A DNA stretch of 64,000 nucleotides from Burkholderiales bacterium (GCA_022841375.1 JALHRQ010000004.1:124001-188000), one strand, 5' to 3'; shown: positions 8,894 through 17,420, counted from the stretch's first letter. Numbers and translations: made by a program. Notes: a model not told the origin generated them from the sequence alone.

Positions 8894-9394
8894 TCAGCCT
8901 ATGCGCTGTGCAGGGTCCGTCGAACCGGACCACGGTCTGCGTATCGTCGCTTGCAACAGCCGGAACACGGCCCCCGGTGCGGGCAACCGGATGCGCAATG
9001 CGGCGGGATCCAGGGCGTCCAGCGTGTTTTTGACCAGCAGGCCCAGTTCAGTGTCGCCTTCCATTGCCAGCCGCCGTGCGAAGAACAGTGTGTCTGGATC
9101 CTCGCGTCGCATGGCAAGTTGGAGGAAATCCTTGCTGGAGGCTGTCAGTGTTACGTCGGCCTCGTTTCCAGCGCAGGGAATGAAGCCGTCGGGGACGCTG
9201 CGGAAGAGCAGTGTGAGCCCGAGGTCGCTGACCCGCAGTCGGATTTTCCGACCGGCAAGTTCCGGGAGCGCGTTGGCATTGAGATGCTCCCCCAGCCACA
9301 ACGTGAGCAATGCGGCGAATGCAGTTGACGCAGGGTAATGCGGCAACCGGGTGATGACTGCATGCAATGCAGCGGTTAACTCGGACTGTGACAT
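8894..9394 (-). CDS. ubiT: UbiT, SCP2-domain factor for O2-independent ubiquinone synthesis
   Basis: A 166-residue protein with an SCP2-like lipid-binding fold (GRKIRLRVSDLGLTLLFRSVPDGF, then ADVTLTASSKDFLQLAMRREDPDTLFFARRLAMEGDTELG). It matches the UbiT (YhbT) type and lies 58 nt downstream of ubiV on the same strand. Family knowledge: UbiT binds the prenylated quinone intermediate and is required, with UbiU and UbiV, for ubiquinone synthesis without oxygen. Its place at the end of ubiU-ubiV-ubiT strongly supports the name. Confidence 0.88.
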   Translation of the reverse strand: MSQSELTAALHAVITRLPHYPASTAFAALLTLWLGEHLNANALPELAGRKIRLRVSDLGLTLLFRSVPDGFIPCAGNEADVTLTASSKDFLQLAMRREDPDTLFFARRLAMEGDTELGLLVKNTLDALDPAALRIRLPAPGAVFRLLQATIRRPWSGSTDPAQRIG

Positions 9395-9452
9395 GGTGTG
9401 ACTTTCCGGTTTTGTGTTCTGTGAAGTGCTGGCTGAGGGATCAGGTCCTGCC

Positions 9453-10340
9453 TTACATGCCGATCTGCTCCAGGCCCGGGCGGCCGTGCCAGTAGCCGTT
9501 GCAGGACAGTCCGGGAGTCAGCTGTTCCATTTTCGCGGCAGCTTGTTCGGTACTGATGGCGTGTGTCAGGCATTGACTGAACAGGGCGACGATGTCAGTC
9601 GTATGGGTTGACTGTGGACTGATGCGCAGCACGTCAACGCCGGCGTGCGCCAGTGCGTCAATGTCGGCCACCAGGTTCTGGCATTGTGCAGACTGCGTCT
9701 GGATGCCGTTGAGCGAGAGGAATGGTTGTCCTTCCCGCGTACTGAGGTTCAGGCCGTCCGGGTAATCAATGCAACGGAATTCGCAGCAATCCTTCTGGAG
9801 ATTGTGATGGCGAGCGGTGAAGCAGCGGGCAGAGAAGGCCAGCGGCAGCCGCCCGTAGCCGAAATATTCGGTCTCGATGTCTGGGGGACGCAGCTGCTGC
9901 ATGGTAACGAGTGCTGCGCGCGACATTTCCAGTGGTACCACCCAGCGTTTTGCGCCCAGTCCGGCCATCAGGGAAAGTGTCTGAGGGTTAAATATGTTCA
10001 GGTGCGGGCTGGCGACAAAAGGCCTGCCGGTCATCAGCGAGACCGCCCCCATGTCGTTGGCTTCGACGAGGAAACGGCCGTTGCCGGCAATACGGCGCAA
10101 TGTCTTCAGGTCGGATTCGGACTCGATCAATGCCTGGGTGGACAGCACAACTTCCTTGCCTGCTGCTGCGAGCTGTTCGGCAATCTCAAGCCAGTCCTGC
10201 AGCCGCAGTTCATGGCGCCGGGAGCACACCACCTCGCCGAGATACACGATATCCACCGGCGCAGCGGCTATCGATGCGTAGAATTCGAGGACTTTCGTCC
10301 GCGGCCAGTAGTAAAGCAGAGGACCCAGGGAGAGTTTCAT
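9453..10340 (-). CDS. ubiV: UbiV, U32 protein of O2-independent ubiquinone hydroxylation
   Basis: A 295-residue U32-family protein starting [14 protein letters not shown] at 10340; a longer upstream extension overlaps ubiU and is rejected. The four cysteines expected for the UbiV 4Fe-4S cluster are present: Cys39 in GEVVCSRR, then a C-x12-C-x3-C set within [18 protein letters not shown], the same spacing as the E. coli protein. UbiU and UbiV together hydroxylate the ubiquinone ring anaerobically using prephenate as oxygen donor. It starts 10 nt after the ubiU stop, so the genes are cotranscribed. Confidence 0.93.
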   Translation of the reverse strand: MKLSLGPLLYYWPRTKVLEFYASIAAAPVDIVYLGEVVCSRRHELRLQDWLEIAEQLAAAGKEVVLSTQALIESESDLKTLRRIAGNGRFLVEANDMGAVSLMTGRPFVASPHLNIFNPQTLSLMAGLGAKRWVVPLEMSRAALVTMQQLRPPDIETEYFGYGRLPLAFSARCFTARHHNLQKDCCEFRCIDYPDGLNLSTREGQPFLSLNGIQTQSAQCQNLVADIDALAHAGVDVLRISPQSTHTTDIVALFSQCLTHAISTEQAAAKMEQLTPGLSCNGYWHGRPGLEQIGM

Positions 10341-10350
10341 TGGAAGTGAA

Positions 10351-11364
10351 TTATTTCCATGGCCGGTGATAGGCGCCGAGGGTCTGGCACTGTCCTTCCG
10401 AAACGCGGCGCAGTGCCAAATCCCATTCGGAACGTACCTTGTAGCGCGCTGGTGTATTACGGCAGTGGTCAATGGCCTGACGCCATACCCGCGTGACCTG
10501 GGCCACGTAGGCCGGACTGCGCTGGCGACCTTCGATTTTGATCGCGGAAACGCCGATATCCAGTAATTGCGGCAGCAGTTCCAGCGTGTTCAGGCTTGCC
10601 GGTTCCTCGATCGCATAGTAGATGTCACCGGCAACGTCGAAGCGGCCTTTGCACAGCGTCGGGTAAGCGGCATTTTCCTGTGATCCATAGCGGTCGATCA
10701 GGATGCCGTTCAGGCGCGATTCACGGCCCTGCGGGGTTTCTTCCCAGCGCACAGCCTTGGCTGGTGAACACACGCCGGTCGTGTTGGGTGATTCACCGGT
10801 AACGTAGGACGATAGTGCGCAGCGTCCCTCGACCATTACGCAAAGGCTGCCGAAGCCGAAGACTTCGATTTCGACGGGGGTGTTGGCCACCAGTGTCTTG
10901 ACCTGGGGCAGGGAAAGTACGCGCGGCAGGACTGCGCGCTGTACGTTGAATTGACGATGGTAGAAGTTGATCGCTTCATAATTCGTGGCCGAACCCTGCA
11001 CCGAAAGATGCAGGCGCAAATCGGGGTGATGATCGGCCGCATAACGCATCAGTCCCGGGTCAGCAGCGATTATGGCATCAATGCCGACAGAGGCCGCTGT
11101 GTCGACCGCATTCGTCCAGCGCGCCCAGCCATCCGGTTGCGGATAGGTGTTGATGGCAAGAAGCACTTTGGCGCCACGGGCATGTGCGTAACGCACACCC
11201 TGCTCGGCCGCCGGGCGGTCGAAATTGAGGCCGGTGAAGTTGCGGGCATTGGTGGCGTCGCGCAGGCCGATATAAACGCAGTTTGCACCATTGTCGACAG
11301 CAGCCTTCAGGGCCGTCAGGCTGCCGGCGGGGCAAACCAACTCAATAGGTGCGGGTTGCGACAT
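10351..11364 (-). CDS. ubiU: UbiU, U32 protein of O2-independent ubiquinone hydroxylation
   Basis: A 337-residue U32 protein ([28 protein letters not shown]). Cys175, Cys182, Cys199 and Cys238 reproduce the 7-17-39 residue spacing of the E. coli UbiU iron-sulfur ligands. The start at 11364 ([10 protein letters not shown]) is chosen because the upstream extension is not homologous. It is the first gene of ubiU-ubiV-ubiT. An FNR-type box lies 111 nt upstream with a -10-like element at class II spacing, indicating induction when oxygen is low. Confidence 0.94.
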   Translation of the reverse strand: MSQPAPIELVCPAGSLTALKAAVDNGANCVYIGLRDATNARNFTGLNFDRPAAEQGVRYAHARGAKVLLAINTYPQPDGWARWTNAVDTAASVGIDAIIAADPGLMRYAADHHPDLRLHLSVQGSATNYEAINFYHRQFNVQRAVLPRVLSLPQVKTLVANTPVEIEVFGFGSLCVMVEGRCALSSYVTGESPNTTGVCSPAKAVRWEETPQGRESRLNGILIDRYGSQENAAYPTLCKGRFDVAGDIYYAIEEPASLNTLELLPQLLDIGVSAIKIEGRQRSPAYVAQVTRVWRQAIDHCRNTPARYKVRSEWDLALRRVSEGQCQTLGAYHRPWK

Positions 11365-11446
11365 GTGTGGGAGCGTTGTGCGCTTTTGTACCGGTAGTGC
11401 GCGGCGCCCCAAGGAGTTCGTGGTCGCGGACCGCAAGATGCTCGGC

Positions 11447-11488
11447 AATATGCCGCAGCACAAAGCGGCCGGACTTGACCTACATCAA
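11447..11488 (-). promoter_or_regulatory. FNR-type box and -10 element upstream of ubiU
   Basis: TTGAC-CTAC-ATCAA lies at 11475-11488, one mismatch from the FNR consensus TTGAT-N4-ATCAA. Read toward ubiU (minus strand), the hexamer CATATT at 11447-11452 falls exactly where a -10 would sit if the box were centred at -41.5. The predicted transcript start is near 11440. Regulation of ubiUV by Fnr is known in E. coli; its operation here is inferred. Confidence 0.68.
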
Positions 11489-11520
11489 TGTTCGGAGCGG
11501 TGTGCCTTGGGGTGGAGCGG

Positions 11521-11862
11521 TCAGTGCAGGGGAATGACGTTGGAGACACCCGGGGAGGGTGCTCGCGGAGGCAGGATGTTGAGCAGGATTACCCGGCGAC
11601 CCAGCGTGACCACGCTGCCGCGGATGCGGTTGTCGCCGGTATCACTGAATTCGAAATCGTAGGCCCGTTGCAGCAGCAGGCGGCCATCGGCGTTGCGTGC
11701 GGGTTTGATGCTGGCCAGGTCGACCGTGTCATCAAGGAACTGCAGGTCTTCTGCTTCGCAGGCGGCGCGCGCCGCAGCCACCGCCGCTTCGCGCGCCTGC
11801 ATGCTGTCCCACCACAGCCAGCCGGTCGCGAGCAGCGCGGCCAGGGCAAAGAGTTCAATCAT
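11521..11862 (-). CDS. DUF3301 membrane-anchored protein
   Basis: A 113-residue protein with one N-terminal membrane helix (MIELFALAALLATGWLWWDS), a helical AREAAVAAARAACEAEDLQFLDDTV segment and a beta-rich end. This is the DUF3301 pattern, of unknown function and common in gammaproteobacteria and betaproteobacteria. Its start codon overlaps the stop of the upstream secreted SGNH-like gene by one base, so the two are translationally coupled. No function is proposed. Confidence 0.78.
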   Translation of the reverse strand: MIELFALAALLATGWLWWDSMQAREAAVAAARAACEAEDLQFLDDTVDLASIKPARNADGRLLLQRAYDFEFSDTGDNRIRGSVVTLGRRVILLNILPPRAPSPGVSNVIPLH

Positions 11863-12683
11863 CAGCGGCCGCCGTAATACTCCTGCACGGTTTCCCAGGC
11901 GACTTCCTGCAGGAACTTTGCCGTTTCAGGATCAATGCCGAAGGTGTAGCTGAGGCCGGCGGGCGATTTGTTGTACAGCGCCGCGTAAATCGTGCAGGCC
12001 GACAGATAGGTACCGAGTCTGCTCGGATGCCGTTTGTCGGCGACGTAGAGTTGGATGCCGGGCTTTTTGGCGATGGCTTTGGCAAAGGCCAGTCCCGCGG
12101 GGATCACCAGCGCGTCGTTTTTGTTGCCGGCGATGGTGTACTCCTCGGCAAGCTGCTGCGTCATCTCCGGCTTGTCGGCATAGGCCCAGGTCATGAACAG
12201 GATGGGCTTTGCGCCATGCTTGCGCACCGTCCTGCTGTGTTTCTCGGCGTACTCATGGAACATTGCTTTGAGCTGCGGATGCACCGGGCACTGGCTGCAG
12301 TCGTTCATCAACACGACGTCAAAGGGTTTGTCGAACTTGTTGAAGCGGATCTCGTTGTCGCCGACGAAGGAATAAGAGGCCACTGCACCTGGACGGAAAT
12401 ACGATTCCATGTCATGCCAGTTGAATCCCGATCCGCTGATGGTGATTGAGGTGCTGCGGTACTGGCCACGGTTCTGCGGGTCGGCGACATTGATCAGCCC
12501 CAGCAGTTTGGTGTGCATGCTGTCGTTGTAGTAGTAAAAGCTGTTGCCGACAAAAAGGCTGGTCCGCGTCTGTTCATAACCGGTGTTTTTGATTTTCGGC
12601 GCGGTTTGCGCGGCGGCGGCAGTGGCGCAGAACAGCGCGACGACGGTTAGCGCTACGCCGGTGCAGCGAGTGAAATTGAGCAT
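11862..12683 (-). CDS. Secreted SGNH/GDSL-like hydrolase (DUF4886-like)
   Basis: Start at 12683 (MLNFTRCTG) after a GGGAG site. A signal peptide ends near AAAAAQTAPK. The mature part begins with RTSLFVGNSFYYYNDSMH, an SGNH block I-like GNS motif. Later it has DVVLMNDCSQCP and a C-terminal DKRHPSRLGTYLSACTIYAALY, where Asp and His fit the catalytic dyad of this fold. Predicted to be a periplasmic or secreted esterase-like enzyme of about 273 residues. The substrate is unknown, and assignment rests on motifs only. Confidence 0.65.
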   Translation of the reverse strand: MLNFTRCTGVALTVVALFCATAAAAQTAPKIKNTGYEQTRTSLFVGNSFYYYNDSMHTKLLGLINVADPQNRGQYRSTSITISGSGFNWHDMESYFRPGAVASYSFVGDNEIRFNKFDKPFDVVLMNDCSQCPVHPQLKAMFHEYAEKHSRTVRKHGAKPILFMTWAYADKPEMTQQLAEEYTIAGNKNDALVIPAGLAFAKAIAKKPGIQLYVADKRHPSRLGTYLSACTIYAALYNKSPAGLSYTFGIDPETAKFLQEVAWETVQEYYGGR

Positions 12684-12874
12684 GGTGTTCTCCCGGGGCA
12701 TGGTGGTGTTCGTTGTTTTTTTAATGTTGCGTCCGCCACGTTACCAGAGTTGGCGGCACCATCGGGAACAGGGTTATTTGCGGCGCATCAATGCGCTGCA
12801 CCACTGTATTTTCGCGATGTGGACGGTGACGGAATCGCGCGTGAACTGGGGTAGACTGACCGCCATTCCCCCGT

Positions 12875-12906
12875 CGCGCCCCGAAGGAAGTCCCCTTGGG
12901 GGACAG
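12875..12906. repeat. Dispersed repeat copy (CGCCCCGAAGGAAGTCC type)
   Basis: This stretch shares its core CGCCCCGAAGGAAGTCC, followed by a G-rich arm, with the reverse complement of part of the palindromic element at 46071-46169. Here it lies just upstream of the ribosome site of the gene at 12928 and can form a short hairpin. Confidence 0.6.
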
Positions 12907-12927
12907 AACGGGTTCCTCGGAGGTTGC

Positions 12928-13965
12928 ATGATTGAACTGAAATCGCGTCGCCATACCGTCGACGATCTGGGCAGCGCCATTGATCTTTGCTACGCCAAGG
13001 GCTGGACCGACGGTCTGCCGGTGATCCCGCCGACCGCGGAACGCATCACTGCGATGCTGGAAGCCGCCCATCTGAAACCCGAACAGCAACTGTCATTCAT
13101 CGAGAACCGCCAGGTCTCGGTGACTGCTGAAAAAGTCGCGATCAACGCGGTGATGGCCGGCTGCAAACCCGAATACATGCCGGTGATCGTCGCCACGGTC
13201 GAAGCGCTGGCCGATCCGCTCTACGGTTACCACGGCCCTGCCACCAGCACCGGCGGCTCGGCGGTATTCATGCTGGTCAACGGCCCCATCGCCAAGCAGT
13301 TGGGCATGAACAGCGGCGACAACGTGTTTGGCCAGGGCTGGCGCGCCAATGCCACCATCGGCCGTGCAATCCGGCTGATGATGCAAAACGTGATTGGCAC
13401 CACGCCCGGCGTGCTCGACCGCTCGAGCCTCGGCCACCCCGGCAAATACACCTTCTGCATCGCCGAGAACGAAGAAGACAGTCCGTGGCCGGCTTTCCAC
13501 ACCACGCGCGGTTTCAAACCAGAACAAAATGCAGTAACGATTTTCGCGGCACTCGGTGTGCACCAGTATTCGAACGGCCTCAGCGCAACGCCCGAAGGCG
13601 TGCTCACCACCACCTGCGCGCAGATGCGCTTCTCCGCCGGCACCAACCGCCAGCCGCAATACGCGATGGTGTTTGCCGGTGAACACCAGGAAGTGATGAA
13701 GAAGGGCGGCTGGTCGCGAGAGGATGTGCAGAAATACGTGTTCGAGAATACGCAGATGAAGCAGGCCGACATGCAGCGCGCCAACATCCGCCCGGGCCCG
13801 ATCACCGCCGAAACCGAAGCCACGATTCAGCCGCTGGTGCACACCCCGCAGGACCTGCTGGTGATCGCCGCCGGCGGCAAGGCAGGGGTGCAGTCCTGCT
13901 ATATCCCGGGCTGGGGCAGCAAGAACGGTTCGCAGAGTGTGACGCGGGAAATCAAGGTTGTTTAA
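12928..13965 (+). CDS. Conserved protein linked to the UGSC selenoprotein; function unknown
   Basis: A 345-residue soluble protein starting at ATG 12928 after GGAGG. The in-frame extension upstream runs through a repeat and is rejected. Distinctive stretches are CYAKGWTDGLPVIPPTAERI at the N-terminus, ATSTGGSAVFMLVNGPIAKQLG in the middle and DLLVIAAGGKAGVQSCYIPG near the end. It lies 195 nt upstream of the UGSC gene on the same strand, with only repeat sequence between them. I infer a functional link from this pairing. I do not recognise an enzymatic motif and propose no reaction. Confidence 0.7.
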   Translation: MIELKSRRHTVDDLGSAIDLCYAKGWTDGLPVIPPTAERITAMLEAAHLKPEQQLSFIENRQVSVTAEKVAINAVMAGCKPEYMPVIVATVEALADPLYGYHGPATSTGGSAVFMLVNGPIAKQLGMNSGDNVFGQGWRANATIGRAIRLMMQNVIGTTPGVLDRSSLGHPGKYTFCIAENEEDSPWPAFHTTRGFKPEQNAVTIFAALGVHQYSNGLSATPEGVLTTTCAQMRFSAGTNRQPQYAMVFAGEHQEVMKKGGWSREDVQKYVFENTQMKQADMQRANIRPGPITAETEATIQPLVHTPQDLLVIAAGGKAGVQSCYIPGWGSKNGSQSVTREIKVV

Positions 13966-13980
13966 AACCGAAAACCTTTT

Positions 13981-14014
13981 TAGCCACAGAGGGCACAGAG
14001 AGCACAGAGAAAAC
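13981..14014 (+). repeat. CACAGAG-type dispersed repeat, copy A
   Basis: Begins tagccacagagggcacagag and continues with a third CACAGAG unit. Related copies occur at 50674-50695 (inverted), 55105-55137 and 55186-55212 (inverted). All are intergenic or at a gene end. Confidence 0.8.
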
Positions 14015-14028
14015 CAACCTCCTGATCT

Positions 14029-14116
14029 CGTCACTCCGGCGCAAGCCGGAGTCCAGCGGCAGTGCCGACGAGACCACTGGATTCCGGATCGTGCTCCGCA
14101 CGTCCGGAATGACGAG
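14029..14116. repeat. REPIN/MITE-like palindromic repeat, copy A
   Basis: About 88 bp made of two facing hairpins with GTCACTCCGG at the left end and CCGGAATGACG at the right, and internal GTCCAG/CTGGATTCC arms. A second copy lies at 50570-50656. No coding capacity is evident. Confidence 0.82.
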
Positions 14117-14160
14117 TTTTTTTAAGTAATTGTTTTTATTGATATTTTAAGGAGATCTCC

Positions 14161-14700
14161 ATGAGCATCCAGATCTACGATCCCACCACCGAAGTCAGCA
14201 GCCGCAAGATCAATTTTGTGCCGCGGCCGAAGTCGCTGAAAGGCCTGCGCATCGGCCTGGTCGACAACACCAAGCACAACTCCGACCAGCTGTTGATGCG
14301 CATCGCGAGCATTCTTGAAAAGGAACACGGCGCGAAGTCGCACGTGATCCGCAAAAAGAAAAGCGCCGGTTCCGCACCCAGCCCGGAAATGATCGCCGAG
14401 TACAAGCAGAACTGCGACATCATCGTCGCAGGCGTCGGCGACTGAGGGTCATGCAGCTCGGGCAGTGTGCTCGACAGCATAGTGTTTGAACAGAACGGGG
14501 TTCCGTCGGCGTCCATCGTGACCCACGTGTTCACGGTGACCGGCAAAGCCATGGCGCGCACCTGGGGCGTGCCGGACCTGAAATTCCTGGTGATGCCGCA
14601 TCCGATCGCCAACCTGACGCCGGAGCAGATGGACCAGCGCGCGGCCGACATTACGCCGCAGGTCGTCGATCTTTTGCTGAAAGGCCAGCAAGACATGTGA
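14161..14700 (+). CDS. UGSC-family selenoprotein, in-frame UGA at U95
   Basis: Reading through TGA at 14443-14445 gives 179 continuous residues with VAGVGD-U-GSCSSGSVLDSIVFEQNG in the middle. UGSC is the defining motif of a selenoprotein family first noted in marine metagenomes, where U and C (residues 95 and 98) form a CxxC-like redox pair. Sequence before (LRIGLVDNTKHNSDQLLMRI) and after (IPxx-like VMPHPIANLTPEQ) is intact and in one frame. The start ATG 14161 has AAGGAG upstream. A SECIS-like hairpin follows the UGA. The function of the family is unknown; a thiol/selenol redox role is inferred. A nonsense mutation is the alternative, but it would have to hit exactly the U position. Confidence 0.9.
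14451..14480 (+). promoter_or_regulatory. Candidate bacterial SECIS hairpin of the UGSC gene
   Basis: Lower stem AUGC (14451-14454) pairs with GCAU (14477-14480). After a small internal loop, UCGGGC (14458-14463) pairs with GCUCGA (14469-14474), capped by the loop AGUGU. The loop G is 19 nt after the UGA, within the spacing reported for bacterial SECIS elements. The hairpin was found by eye and not energy-scored. Confidence 0.7.
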
Positions 14701-14763
14701 TCTGGAAATTCTGAAAAGATCAATCTTGCGCGAATCAATTTTAGTTTTCACGAGGGGATCAAA

Positions 14764-15393
14764 TTGAGTGATCTTGGCCTTTTCGTTCGACATATGGCTG
14801 TTTTTTGGGCGATATCAATCTTTAGCAATATTGCGGTCGCTGGAGAGGTGCAATCGCCAGAGCGATTTTTGAGCAACAACTATGGTTGGACCATCGCAGG
14901 TATTGATGGTGAGCGTGGCGTATCCGACAGCTATCGTAACTTTAATTGCTTTGATGACCGGACGGGGCAACCCAAGACTGAGCAGGAGAGCTTAAAAAGA
15001 CGCTGGGGTACTCAATGTCAGACCGTGCGTGTGAATCGCGAAGATTTGGGAGCCATGATCTATGTGACCTGGCTTAACCCCCGCTTTCCCAAACCGCAGA
15101 CCGCAGCTGGTGTTTTCGACTTTGCTGCGAGCGTGATGGCTGGTAGCCAGAAAGATCAGGGCTATGAAGTGAAATGCGGCGAGCCGGAACATTTAGAGCG
15201 CGCAGGCAAGAAGATTTCGGTTTACGACTGCGCCATGGTGCTTGGCTTCGGAACCTATTACGCCAGCTTCGTGCAGTTCCAGCACCGCGATTATGATTAC
15301 TTCATTCAGCTGCGTAACGCTTCTTCAAGACCGATTCCCGATGTGCCCAATAAAACGGCCCGGAAAATTGCGGCGTTGCTGACATTCGAATGA
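14764..15393 (+). CDS. Hypothetical exported protein
   Basis: A 209-residue protein, unrecognised. The start is TTG 14764, preceded by GAGGGG; an ATG at 14794 is an alternative. An N-terminal hydrophobic stretch (MAVFWAISIFSNIAVAGEV) looks like a signal peptide. The mature part has cysteines at several places (NFNCFDDR, GTQCQTV, EVKCGEPE, VYDCAMV), possibly forming disulfides in the periplasm. Its base composition is visibly less GC-rich than its neighbours, which may mean later acquisition. It lies between the UGSC gene and a Bug gene on the same strand. Confidence 0.6.
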   Translation: MSDLGLFVRHMAVFWAISIFSNIAVAGEVQSPERFLSNNYGWTIAGIDGERGVSDSYRNFNCFDDRTGQPKTEQESLKRRWGTQCQTVRVNREDLGAMIYVTWLNPRFPKPQTAAGVFDFAASVMAGSQKDQGYEVKCGEPEHLERAGKKISVYDCAMVLGFGTYYASFVQFQHRDYDYFIQLRNASSRPIPDVPNKTARKIAALLTFE

Positions 15394-15516
15394 TCTTTGT
15401 CGTGTAGGTGTGCCGCAGATGAACTGCGGCTGTAACAAGGTTGGTCATTATCTTGGACTGTGGACGGCGATGCCGTCCGCCGCAGTTGATCGCAGGATTT
15501 TTCATAGGGGGAAACC

Positions 15517-16500
15517 ATGAAATATGCACGTTCAGCAGCCATCCTCGTCAGCGCGGTATTTGCCGCATCGACCGTAAGCGTCGCTGCACAGACCTGGTCA
15601 CCGCAAAAAAACGTTGAAATCGTCGTACCCAATCCGCCCGGCGGCAGTAACGACAAGACCGCGCGCAGCCTGGAACGCATTCTTATCACCAACAAGTTGC
15701 TGCCGGTGTCGCTGAGCATCCAGAACAAATCGGGCGGCGGCGGTTCCATTGCTTACACCTACGTGCAGCAGCGCAACGCCGATCCGCATTACCTGGTTGT
15801 TGCCGGACCGGCGATCCTCACCAATCACATCGTCGGCTCCAGTACATTGCGCCACTCCGACCTCACCGCGGTGGCGTCGCTGTTTGACGATTACACGGTG
15901 TTCGCGGTTGCCGCCAATTCGAATCTCAAAACCGGCAAGGATCTGATCGAGCGCCTGCGCAAGGATCCGAAGTCGGTGACTATCGGCTTCTCGCCGCTAC
16001 TCGGCAGTCACAACCACATCGCCGCCGGCGTATTGATGAAAACCATCGGCGGCAACGCGCGCGACCTGAAGGTGGTGGCGTTCAAGGGCTCATCCGACGC
16101 GGTGACCACGCTGCTCGGTGGCCACATTGACCTGGTGACCACGGCGGCGGGCAATGTCGCGCCGCATGTCGCCGCCGGCCGCATGCGCGTGTTGGGCATC
16201 ACCTCGGCGAAACGGTTCCCCGGCGCGTTTGCCGAGGTGCCGACGTGGAAGGAGCAGGGCGCGGACTTCACCTTCGGCGCATGGCGCTCGATCTTTGCAC
16301 CCAAGGGGCTGACGCCGCAGCAACTGGCGTATTGGGAAGGTGTGTTGCGCAAATCCACCGAAGCGGCTGAATGGAAAGAGGAACTGGAGAAAAACATCTG
16401 GTCGGATGTATTCACCGCCAGCGCGCAATTCACCAAGGATCTCGAGCAGGACTATGCCTCGATGAAGGCGGTGCTGGTCGATCTGGGTCTGGCGAAATAG
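15517..16500 (+). CDS. Bug-family (TTT) periplasmic substrate-binding protein
   Basis: A 327-residue TctC/Bug protein with a signal peptide ending near VSVAAQTW. The mature start WSPQKNVEIVVPNPPGGSNDKTAR is a variant of the usual ligand-loop motif (VPxPPGGxxD). It resembles the copy at 60082 more than the others: both have KNVEIVV-type strands and a WKEELEKN-x-W block near the end, so the two define a subfamily in this window. Bug proteins bind carboxylates in the periplasm for a TctAB transporter or for signalling. The ligand is unknown. Confidence 0.87.
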   Translation: MKYARSAAILVSAVFAASTVSVAAQTWSPQKNVEIVVPNPPGGSNDKTARSLERILITNKLLPVSLSIQNKSGGGGSIAYTYVQQRNADPHYLVVAGPAILTNHIVGSSTLRHSDLTAVASLFDDYTVFAVAANSNLKTGKDLIERLRKDPKSVTIGFSPLLGSHNHIAAGVLMKTIGGNARDLKVVAFKGSSDAVTTLLGGHIDLVTTAAGNVAPHVAAGRMRVLGITSAKRFPGAFAEVPTWKEQGADFTFGAWRSIFAPKGLTPQQLAYWEGVLRKSTEAAEWKEELEKNIWSDVFTASAQFTKDLEQDYASMKAVLVDLGLAK

Positions 16501-16549
16501 GCGAAATGGTTTTTACAGCTGTGGCTGCGTGTCCGACGGAGCTTGAGTC

Positions 16550-17350
16550 ATGACCGGGAGTCGTTTGCAGGACGATGCGGGATTGAATGAGACCGCGCCG
16601 CTGCCGTTTGCGGCGCCGTTTCGCCAACTCACGACAGATATGCCGTTCAACTGGGTGCGCAAGGGCTGGACGGACTTCACTCGTGCGCCGCGACAGAGTC
16701 TCGGTTATGGCGTCGTCATCGTGATTCTGTCGTGGATCGTCACCGGTATCGGTCTCAAGGTGGGCAGTTACTGGTCGGCGCTGATTCTGCTCTCCGGCTT
16801 TGTGTTTGTGGCACCGGTGCTGGCGATAGGGCTGTATTCGATCAGTCGCCAGCTCGATCGCGGGCAGCAACCCTCAATCGCGCGCTGCCTGACCGAGACA
16901 CGCAAGGCATTGGGCAATATGATGGTGTTTGCGCTGGCAATGCTGGTGTTGTTTCTGGTGTGGGCGCGTGCCGGGTCCATGGTGCATGTGTTTTTCCCGG
17001 ACAGTGGTGCGATGGATCTGTGGAAGCTGGTGCTGTTCCTCGCCATCGGTTCAGTGGTTGGTTCCATTTTTGCGCTGCTGACGTTCGTGTGCAGTGCTTT
17101 TTCCCTGCCGATGATCTGCGACCGCCAGGCAGATGCGGTGACCGCCATCGTCACCAGCGTCAATGCCGTGCTGCGCAACAAGCGGGTGATGGCGGTGTGG
17201 GCGCTGTTGATTGTGGCGCTGACCGCCATCGGGTTTGTGACCGCGCTGCTCGGTCTTGCGATCACCATTCCGGTGCTCGGCCACGCGACCTGGCATGCTT
17301 ATCGCGACACCATCGATGCCAGCGCCTGGCCGGTCAACGAACCCAGGTAA
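16550..17350 (+). CDS. DUF2189 inner-membrane protein
   Basis: A 266-residue protein with about six hydrophobic helices. NWVRKGWTDFTRAPRQSLGYGVVIVILSW, ARCLTETRKALGNMMVFALAMLV and FAxxxFSLPMICDRQADAVTAI are typical of DUF2189, whose members are integral membrane proteins of unknown function, sometimes annotated as cytochrome c oxidase subunit I-like. No metal ligands are evident. It is on the same strand as the flanking Bug genes but separated from them by ~50-70 nt. Confidence 0.8.
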   Translation: MTGSRLQDDAGLNETAPLPFAAPFRQLTTDMPFNWVRKGWTDFTRAPRQSLGYGVVIVILSWIVTGIGLKVGSYWSALILLSGFVFVAPVLAIGLYSISRQLDRGQQPSIARCLTETRKALGNMMVFALAMLVLFLVWARAGSMVHVFFPDSGAMDLWKLVLFLAIGSVVGSIFALLTFVCSAFSLPMICDRQADAVTAIVTSVNAVLRNKRVMAVWALLIVALTAIGFVTALLGLAITIPVLGHATWHAYRDTIDASAWPVNEPR

Positions 17351-17420
17351 TATGCCCGAACGTTGCTAACCGAGGCGGCCGGTTGCCGTGCAAAGTTTCA
17401 TCACTGTTCCGGAGATCACC

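Noticed and set aside
13093-14034. 313-codon ORF antisense to the UGSC-partner gene
   Set aside because: Shadow of the real gene; no ribosome site and no family motif, low-complexity His/Arg-rich translation.
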